DNA of 64,000 nt from Bacteroidia bacterium (lineage in GTDB: Bacteria; Bacteroidota; Bacteroidia; Bacteroidales; Prolixibacteraceae): contig JANYKW010000008.1 of NCBI GenBank assembly GCA_025358025.1, positions 41,582-105,581 of the forward strand. The letters are read 5' to 3'. The position numbers and the translations under genes are program-made. Each line of letters starts with the position of its first letter. Positions within the stretch are counted from its first letter, which is position 1. Below the pieces are notes generated by a model. The model saw nothing but the letters and a program-made list of their open reading frames with translations, was not told the DNA's origin and made no database searches. Positions 58,263 through 64,000 of this stretch are shown here, piece after piece.

Positions 58263-60551
58263 ATGAAAAAGACCATAAATATTTTATGCGGAATTGTGTT
58301 GTATTATATTTGTGCCTTCCTGTTTATGGGTTATGGGCATACTGAGACACATGTTCCATTGAACACTTCTATCGGCCTTCGATTTTTGGAGTTGATCACT
58401 ACAAATACATCGTTGGATAACAGCAAATTTAAGAATTATGAATTCAACTGGAATAACGATAAGCAGCCAGGCCTGAAAGGATTAGCATGTGGGGGAGATG
58501 GTTATACATCGTATGATATGCCTGCTGATATAGAAAAAACCTACTCTCCCATCGAATGGATATCTCAGGGAGGATGGATGGAAGATGAACCTTGGGGGCC
58601 GGCATCTATCTGCCATTTCTATGATCCAAAAGGGATAGATAACGGCAAGAAATATTTGACTGATAATTCAGGAAATGCAGAGTGGTTGGTTTCCATCCCA
58701 AAGGAGTGGTATTCCAGAGACGCAAAAACCTGGGCTACCTCTTTGACGGAAAATCAATATGGGTGGAGAAAGGCAAAAGAGTATGTTGTGAAGGCGCTCA
58801 GGGAAAGTGATCCTGTTATCAGGAACAATAATATGGCAAAAGCCTACAGGTGCCTTGGACAAACCTTACACCTTGTAGCCGATATGGGATGTCCTCCGCA
58901 TGTCAGGAACGACAGTCACCCGCCAAAAATATCATTCCTGGTGGGAGATCCTGATTCCTATGAAAATATATGCAAAGCACTGGACGTTTATACATTGGTG
59001 AAAGCGAATGAGCCAAATGCTAAATTAAAAGCGATAGTTTCCGGTACGCAAAAATTTGAAGACATTTTTGAATCTTTGGCTGTATTTACAAATGAAGGAT
59101 TCTTTTCAGGAGGGACAATATATACGGACAGAATAAAACCAATAGTCAGGTCGGATAAACCCTACCCAAGTCCATTGCTGACAGATGCAGATTACAACAT
59201 ATCGGAATACACCTATTACAGGACCTATGATGGAGTCAGGGTTAAAATGTGCAAAGACAAAGTTGCTATTCCCTTGCTGGCAGCTGTGGGTGCAGATGCA
59301 TTCAGGGGCAGGCCATACCTCGACTACGAATGCGTGGCAAGTATGGCCGCTGTGATCATGCCAAATGTTGTTGAGGCTGGTGCGAATGTTATCAGACTCT
59401 TTGTGCCATCGCTGAAGATGGAAATAACGGAGGCTAAAGTTGATAGTGGAGGAATTGTCAGAGGCAAAGTGTCGTATACCATTCCTTCCATGGATGATGA
59501 ATATTCCGGACTCTTCGATCTCAAGGATCTTTACAATGGGCCAGTTAGTTTGTCGATTAATGGTACGGATTCTAAGTTAACAGCAAATGCAAGGAATAAT
59601 AAATTTGAATTCAAACTAAATGGCAGCATTAAAGAGCTGAAAAAGGATGATATCGCTTTGACGCAATTGGATTTTGGTGGAATCGTTCTTAAATCACTGC
59701 CACAAAAAATTCTGGGGATTCAAACCGTTCCTGTAATTGATTTGATGGGGACACGTTACGTAACAAAATATTTTAATGGCATATATTCCTGGGGGTGCAC
59801 TGCTCTCGACTCCAAAACCATTTCTATTTTTGGTAAATTCTGGTCAACGGATCCTGCGAAAACCAAAGTTAAAATTGATGGGAATGTAGTTCCTATTACC
59901 AACCTTGGAAATAGTGGAACCACTGTCAATGAAAAGGAAATTCAGGTAGATGTACCGGCCAGCAAACAAGGAAACGTTTCTATAACAGTAGAATCAGAAG
60001 GAGTGGTCAGTGCAGCACAAAGCTATTTTGTAGGAATTCCATCGGATGTCTTGCATAAGATGCCTGCATTGGGCTTTCGAAATACTTTTATTTCGAAATA
60101 CATCGATCACCTTGATGGCAATAAAGTGCAGAATTATTCAAGCGCTTTTACTCTATATAGCGCTTATAATCAGATTGTATCGGCAATATGGAGTGGAAAT
60201 GTTTTAACCGTTAAGGGTAAAATAACATATGATATCAGTGGTCAGGTTGAGGATCATTCGCTTATTCTCACTTTTAGTGACAGTGGCGCTAAAGTCGTAT
60301 CTTTAGATTGCGAGGTTAAATCACTAAACCTCGATATCAAATTTACATTAAAGGATTTAGCTGTTGAGGTGATTTCAAGTGGTTTACAGCTATCTTTCAA
60401 CCGGAAGACCATCCCCGCAATTGATTATACTCTGGTCTCAGGTTTTATGAAACGAACTTCTCCTCCAGTTTCTTTTGTTATCACAGGAATGGCTGAAGGA
60501 TATGCATCCTGGCCCAACGAATTCATGTTCTGGTTTGAATTCAAGAATTGA
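58263..60551 (+). CDS. Secreted zinc phospholipase C-like protein with IPT/TIG-like domain
   Basis: The 762-residue protein has a signal segment (1-25). An alpha-helical domain (about 60-390) has LGQTLHLVADMGCPPHVRNDSH. His203, Asp207 and His213 have the 4- and 10-residue spacing of the H118-D122-H128 zinc ligands of Bacillus cereus phospholipase C. His118 and FTNEGFFSGGTI (Glu278) follow the same pattern. An IPT/TIG-like beta domain (about 500-590, TISIFGKFWSTDPAKTKVKIDG) and an uncharacterised C-terminal beta region follow. Phospholipid or phosphodiester cleavage outside the cell is the family-based guess. It closes a series of four envelope genes behind an ECF sigma locus. Confidence 0.72.
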   Translation: MKKTINILCGIVLYYICAFLFMGYGHTETHVPLNTSIGLRFLELITTNTSLDNSKFKNYEFNWNNDKQPGLKGLACGGDGYTSYDMPADIEKTYSPIEWISQGGWMEDEPWGPASICHFYDPKGIDNGKKYLTDNSGNAEWLVSIPKEWYSRDAKTWATSLTENQYGWRKAKEYVVKALRESDPVIRNNNMAKAYRCLGQTLHLVADMGCPPHVRNDSHPPKISFLVGDPDSYENICKALDVYTLVKANEPNAKLKAIVSGTQKFEDIFESLAVFTNEGFFSGGTIYTDRIKPIVRSDKPYPSPLLTDADYNISEYTYYRTYDGVRVKMCKDKVAIPLLAAVGADAFRGRPYLDYECVASMAAVIMPNVVEAGANVIRLFVPSLKMEITEAKVDSGGIVRGKVSYTIPSMDDEYSGLFDLKDLYNGPVSLSINGTDSKLTANARNNKFEFKLNGSIKELKKDDIALTQLDFGGIVLKSLPQKILGIQTVPVIDLMGTRYVTKYFNGIYSWGCTALDSKTISIFGKFWSTDPAKTKVKIDGNVVPITNLGNSGTTVNEKEIQVDVPASKQGNVSITVESEGVVSAAQSYFVGIPSDVLHKMPALGFRNTFISKYIDHLDGNKVQNYSSAFTLYSAYNQIVSAIWSGNVLTVKGKITYDISGQVEDHSLILTFSDSGAKVVSLDCEVKSLNLDIKFTLKDLAVEVISSGLQLSFNRKTIPAIDYTLVSGFMKRTSPPVSFVITGMAEGYASWPNEFMFWFEFKN

Positions 60552-60848
60552 GCTTTTAAATCGGATGGTCAGGCCGACAAAGTTGACAATAAATTGAAAT
60601 ATTATGATAATGAGTTTTTTAACGCAGTTGTTTTGACTTTTATCTTGATCCTTAACTTACACATTATCAAATTATTATATGTAAATATATAAATGCGAAA
60701 ACAGGCGAAAACAGTGGGGTACTGCACAAATAAATCCCATTTCTGATGTTAGCGTATGAGCTATTTTACCATTTTCTCCCTGAATTAATATAGTTATGTC
60801 ACTTTGTGCAGATCCGGGTAAAATATTTTATTTTGTATTGTCCAACCT
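60552..60848. other. Gap before the CreD cluster, no gene seen
   Basis: About 300 A/T-rich bases with no supported frame. A short tandem GCGAAAACAG repeat lies near 60695-60715. The end merges into the promoter of the membrane protein gene at 60899. Confidence 0.5.
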
Positions 60849-60879
60849 ATTGTTTTTTTAATTTTAATATTTAACTTTG
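60849..60879 (+). promoter_or_regulatory. Promoter of the CreD cluster (TTG-N19-TAACTTTG)
   Basis: ATTG at 60849-60852 and TAACTTTG at 60872-60879 are separated by 19 bases, the best Bacteroidota promoter match in the window. The expected start of transcription lies close to 60886, only about 13 bases before the ATG. Confidence 0.7.
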
Positions 60880-60890
60880 TAATTCAAAGT
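60874..60890. promoter_or_regulatory. Operator-like inverted repeat over the promoter
   Basis: ACTTTG-TAATT-CAAAGT (60874-60890) is a perfect 6-bp inverted repeat with a five-base centre. It overlaps the -7 box and the predicted start site, a position where a repressor would block transcription. A related sequence lies upstream of creD at 62374-62393. Confidence 0.6.
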
Positions 60891-60898
60891 ACTTTTAA

Positions 60899-61537
60899 AT
60901 GAAAACGAATTTAGCAAATCCCAACGAAGATCTTCAGACCATTCGTGCAATCATGGAACGGTCGTCCAAGTTTTTGTCACTAAGCGGATTATCCGGCATC
61001 TTTGCTGGTATATGTGCATTGGCGGGAGCAACAATCGCATGGTTTTTTATTCTGGATTCGGGTCATGTTCTATTCGGGGAATACTTGCTTGGTCCGGGAG
61101 GTTCCTCAGCTTCAGGTACCAGGTTTTATCTTGCACTGGATGCGGTGCTGGTTCTTGGATTTGCGGTTTTGGGGGCTATTTACTTTTCGCAAAGGAAGGC
61201 AAGGAAGGCCGGTCAACAGTTTTGGACCAATTCCACCCAACGTCTACTCGTCCATTTATTGATTCCGCTGATTTCAGGAGGAATTTTTATCCTGATTTTG
61301 GTGTTTCAGAACAATCTGGTGCTGGTTGCACCGGTCATGCTGATTTTTTACGGGATGTCGCTGGTAAATGCAGGGAAATTTACTTTTGGCGAGATTCATT
61401 ACCTTGGACTGACGGAAATAGTTTTGGGCATTCTGGCTGGCGTCTTCACGAATCATGGACTGCTTTTATGGACCATAGGTTTTGGCCTGATGCATATTGT
61501 TTATGGCACGGTGATGTATTGGCGGCATGAACGGTAG
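60899..61537 (+). CDS. Hydrophobic membrane protein of the CreD cluster
   Basis: The 212-residue protein has about six hydrophobic helices after a polar N-terminus (MKTNLANPNEDLQTIRAIMERSSKF). Mid-protein it has a Gly/Ser-rich loop (LGPGGSSASGTRF). I recognise no named family. Similar proteins stand beside winged-helix regulator and CreD genes in other Bacteroidota (knowledge of the neighbourhood). It is the first gene of the cluster and has the promoter and operator described. Confidence 0.75.
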   Translation: MKTNLANPNEDLQTIRAIMERSSKFLSLSGLSGIFAGICALAGATIAWFFILDSGHVLFGEYLLGPGGSSASGTRFYLALDAVLVLGFAVLGAIYFSQRKARKAGQQFWTNSTQRLLVHLLIPLISGGIFILILVFQNNLVLVAPVMLIFYGMSLVNAGKFTFGEIHYLGLTEIVLGILAGVFTNHGLLLWTIGFGLMHIVYGTVMYWRHER

Positions 61538-61757
61538 GAGCAGGGCACAGGGAGCATGGGGCATGCAGAAGCCCGCTGCTCCTGTCATGAAACTTGCAAG
61601 TTATAGATCATGCCTGGCGGTAGTGCAGACTCAACCTGACTGCAAGAAGTTTACAATTGTGCGGACAAACGGGAATGCTGAAAACCGAACAGCGTAGGCA
61701 AACAAAAAGTGACGTGTCAGCACGATAATTACGGGCGACAAAATCATTGAAAGAATA

Positions 61758-62054
61758 ATGAAAATATTTAGAGTAGTAACCTTGATGTCCATGATATTAA
61801 CCCTCACGGTAGCAGCTGCCAGCTTTATTGGTATTGCAATCACTGGTTTTTATCCGGGGATTATTGTTCTTATGTTATTGACTCTTATTCCATTTGCATC
61901 TAATTTCTACGCCAAAAAAATTATGGGCAAATCCAATGTAATTCAGAGAAATTATTACATAAAACACACGATTATTAATGCGCTGACGATGCTGGTTGTA
62001 TTATGGATGACATTTGTGATCATGGTCGATCGTATTTTTAGTGAAATATTATGA
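61758..62054 (+). CDS. Small membrane protein of the CreD cluster
   Basis: The 98-residue protein has hydrophobic helices at about 7-30, 32-50 and 70-92, with a basic loop (YAKKIMGKSNVIQRNYYIKH). Family unknown. It is 220 bases after the first gene of the cluster. Its stop lies just before the GTG chosen for the regulator and overlaps the alternative GTG at 62041. Confidence 0.65.
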   Translation: MKIFRVVTLMSMILTLTVAAASFIGIAITGFYPGIIVLMLLTLIPFASNFYAKKIMGKSNVIQRNYYIKHTIINALTMLVVLWMTFVIMVDRIFSEIL

Positions 62055-62061
62055 AGCTCCA

Positions 62062-62358
62062 GTGAAGAATCCTATTTCAAACCTTCAGAAAGTATTCGAA
62101 AGTCGTATCAGACTTGGAATCATGTCTGCACTCATGGTGAATGACAGGCTTGATTTCAATGCATTGAAAGAACTACTCGGATTGACTGACGGGAACCTGG
62201 CCAGCCACCAGAAGGCTTTGGAACAACAGGAAATTATTGTTGTTTCGAAGCAATTTATTGGCCGGAAACCAAGTACTACCTACAAGGCAACCGAGCATGG
62301 CAAGGATTTGTTCCGCCAACATTTGTCTGCCCTTGAAGAACTAATAAAAAATCAATAA
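62062..62358 (+). CDS. Winged-helix transcriptional regulator (HTH_34 type)
   Basis: The product is about 98 residues. From GTG 62062 (MKNPISNLQKVFESRIRLGIMSAL) it matches the usual N-terminus; GTG 62041 would add seven residues and overlap the preceding stop. A MarR/ArsR-like winged helix runs over about 10-80 (DFNALKELLGLTDGNLASHQKALEQQEIIVVSKQFIGRKPSTTYKATEHGK), as in proteins that control CreD clusters in Bacteroidota. It probably represses its own cluster by binding the candidate operators at 60874-60890 and 62374-62393 (inference). Confidence 0.8.
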   Translation: MKNPISNLQKVFESRIRLGIMSALMVNDRLDFNALKELLGLTDGNLASHQKALEQQEIIVVSKQFIGRKPSTTYKATEHGKDLFRQHLSALEELIKNQ

Positions 62359-62373
62359 TTTATTAAATTATAT

Positions 62374-62393
62374 ACTCTGTATTTCAAATACTT
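62374..62393. promoter_or_regulatory. Candidate operator before creD
   Basis: ACTCTGTATTTCAAATACTT resembles the motif over the first promoter (ACTTTGTAATTCAAAGTACTT). It contains the perfect palindrome GTATTT-C-AAATAC (62379-62391). It lies 17 bases before the creD start, just after the regulator gene. Confidence 0.55.
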
Positions 62394-62409
62394 ATAAAAA
62401 CTTAAAACC

Positions 62410-63717
62410 ATGGAATCAAAAGGCATTCAACAGTTCTTGAACAGTTACAGTGTAAAGATGGTCATCGTTTCTGGATTGGCCATTTTGCTGCTTATTCCGT
62501 CATTTTTGATCATGGCAATTATTAACGAGCGGATTGAACTGAGCCAAAAGGTGAAAAATGAACTTTACGCCCAATGGGGAGGAAAACAGGTGGTTGCCGG
62601 TCCGGTTTTGAATGTGCCGTTTTCGGTGACTGAACCGGGGGAGAATAAGCAGGTAATTAACGAACGACATGGGGTGGCGCATTTTCTACCGGACACATTA
62701 AAAACGGACGGGGTTTTGTATCCTGAAACAAGGAAACGCGGGATTTACGAAGTAGTGGTTTACGAAGGAAAGCTCAAGTTGAAAGGCACGTTTGCCCAAC
62801 CTGATATTTCACAGTTGGAACTTCAAAATGCCAGTTACAACTGGAGTGCGGCTTATTTCACCCTGGGGATTTCAGATATGCGGGGCATTAAAAACCTGCC
62901 GGAATTGGTTGTTAATGGTCAGAAATGCAAAGTTGAACCCGGTGTTGCAGATACCGATCTGTTCCAGTCTGGAATTACCGTAAAAGCCAATTCCCTTGAC
63001 TTGAAACAGTCCCTAAATTTCGAAATAGAACTGGTTTTAAACGGATCGGAGGACCTTTCCCTGGAAGCCCTGGGGAAAACGTCGGAAGTTACCATGAAAT
63101 CTGACTGGGCACAACCTAGTTTTACAGGTGGATTTCTTCCTTCAAATCGTCAGGTAAATGGTAATGGATTTACGGCTGATTGGCAGGTGACTCATCTGAA
63201 CCGCAATTTTCCCCAACAATGGACCGACCGGAAATTCAACACGCACGAGGCTAAATTTGGTGTTGAACTGCTCCTGCCGGTGGATCACTATCAAAAATCG
63301 ATGCGCTCGGTAAAATATGCCATCCTCTTTATTGCACTGAATTTTATCATCTTTCTTTTCATCGAAATAAAAAGCAAATTCAGGATTCATCCGTTCCAGT
63401 ACTCATTGGTGGCTTTTGCCTTGCTGCTTTTTTATGCGCTCCTGACTTCCCTTGGCGAACAAATCGGGTTCAACCTGGCTTACCTGATTTCGTCCGTGGC
63501 CGTCACAACGTTGATTTCGTGGTATACTTTTACCATGCTGCGAAAGGTGCGAATGGTGGCCTGGGTAACTCTTTTACAAACAGGCTTGTATTTGTTTCTG
63601 TTTACTATTTTACAATTGCAGGATTACGCACTGTTAGCCGGTAGCATCGGACTGTTCGTGATTTTGGCCATTATTATGCGTGCATCGCAGCAAATTGTTT
63701 GGTATTCAGAAGGATAG
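62410..63717 (+). CDS. creD: Cell envelope integrity inner membrane protein CreD
   Basis: The 435-residue protein has one N-terminal membrane segment (about 17-40), a large non-membrane domain (about 42-300, with AQWGGKQVVAGPVLNVPF and KTDGVLYPETRKRGIYEVVVYEGKLKLKGTF), and five to six helices at the C-terminus (305-430). This is the CreD layout. CreD affects envelope integrity and resistance to some colicins and beta-lactams in gammaproteobacteria (knowledge). Here it is with a winged-helix regulator instead of CreBC. Confidence 0.93.
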   Translation: MESKGIQQFLNSYSVKMVIVSGLAILLLIPSFLIMAIINERIELSQKVKNELYAQWGGKQVVAGPVLNVPFSVTEPGENKQVINERHGVAHFLPDTLKTDGVLYPETRKRGIYEVVVYEGKLKLKGTFAQPDISQLELQNASYNWSAAYFTLGISDMRGIKNLPELVVNGQKCKVEPGVADTDLFQSGITVKANSLDLKQSLNFEIELVLNGSEDLSLEALGKTSEVTMKSDWAQPSFTGGFLPSNRQVNGNGFTADWQVTHLNRNFPQQWTDRKFNTHEAKFGVELLLPVDHYQKSMRSVKYAILFIALNFIIFLFIEIKSKFRIHPFQYSLVAFALLLFYALLTSLGEQIGFNLAYLISSVAVTTLISWYTFTMLRKVRMVAWVTLLQTGLYLFLFTILQLQDYALLAGSIGLFVILAIIMRASQQIVWYSEG

Positions 63718-64000
63718 TCCAGAAAGAAGATATTGAGCAGGGCCAGTTAGTCGGTGGTTACCCTCACATCCTTGAACATGAACAGGTTATCGCTGATCCT
63801 CAGAGCCTTTCCACTCGAGATGGTTACATTCCTGAGGATGACTTCCCTGGTTCTGACATAAGGGAGGTTCTAAAAATTCATTTTTTAAAATTTATTGAGA
63901 AGCAAGGCTGAATAATTTTCGGTATCGATTCATCCGAGATAAATTTCAACTAATTTTGATAGGGAAAATGCTCAGAAGAAGAGCCCCGATTCCGGCCAAA
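63718..64000. other. Sequence after creD up to the window end, no supported gene
   Basis: The last 283 bases contain a 70-codon plus-strand frame overlapping the end of creD, of odd composition and no family, and a 40-codon minus-strand stretch; neither is called. A T-rich region near 63870-63890 may end the creD transcript. Confidence 0.4.

Noticed and set aside
63735..63870. Minus-strand stretch reading like beta strands (about 40 codons)
   Set aside because: Too short and without a start; could be a relic, but no family could be named.
63699..63911. 70-codon frame overlapping the end of creD
   Set aside because: No recognisable motif, overlaps the true gene, and composition is not protein-like; it ends in a T-rich non-coding part.

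Overview
The window is chromosomal DNA of a polysaccharide-degrading member of the Bacteroidota, plausibly a marine or sediment lineage near Marinilabiliales/Prolixibacteraceae. Supporting signs are TAnnTTTG-type -7 boxes before many genes, poor Shine-Dalgarno sequences, many secreted glycoside hydrolases, LytS/LytTR regulation, rhodanese lipoproteins, a tricorn-like S41 protease and a CreD cluster. The lineage is an inference; no rRNA or other phylogenetic marker is present.

Layout. 1-2479: the 3' end of an NCS2 purine permease, tRNA-Val(GAC), a c-type cytochrome lipoprotein and an old yellow enzyme. 2612-9839 (minus): a four-gene sugar operon, transcribed PQQ-like propeller, MFS sugar porter, GH2, GH27. 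10058-12537 (plus): a tandem SGNH hydrolase followed by a 5'-truncated aldo/keto reductase. 12619-30818: more carbohydrate genes. These are a LacZ-type GH2 with a LamG-like insert, two MtaA/UroD-type proteins, a GH105-PQQ propeller pair, a sulfatase relic, a GH29 fucosidase, an XRE-cupin regulator with an acyl-CoA synthetase, a GH2 and a BNR sialidase-like protein. No SusC/SusD pair is present, so the enzymes are either helpers to a locus elsewhere or act on small oligosaccharides entering by another route.

31135-49078 holds regulation and housekeeping: a LytS kinase with a LytTR regulator, an M28 peptidase, an acyl-CoA synthetase, a PAS hybrid kinase, a heterodimeric ABC exporter with one degenerate ATP site, a TPR protein, a tricorn-like protease and a Tat-exported sugar isomerase-like protein. 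Short palindromic repeats (cores TCCGCCAGCTGGCGGA or TCCCGACATGTCGGGA) sit in the gaps between 34.7 and 39.7 kb.

49241-54713 is a sulfur-flavoured block: a YD-repeat lipoprotein, a tandem rhodanese lipoprotein with both cysteines, and opposite it two membrane-anchored rhodanese-like proteins without the catalytic cysteine plus two half-size YeeE/YedE transporters separated by an AGCTAATAGCT-rich tandem repeat; aquaporin follows. 54956-60551 is an ECF sigma factor locus with small membrane and secreted proteins ending in a zinc-phospholipase-C-like exoprotein with an IPT/TIG-like domain. 60899-63717 is a CreD cluster with a winged-helix regulator. Two sequence-related candidate operators lie before its first and last genes.

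Together the first half looks like extracellular or periplasmic dismantling of galactose-, fucose- and uronate-containing glycans, with uptake by the MFS porter. The most unusual items are the LamG insertion inside a LacZ barrel, the two UroD-type proteins among the hydrolases, the cysteine-less rhodaneses beside YeeE, the zinc-PLC/TIG exoprotein, and the operator pair of the CreD cluster.
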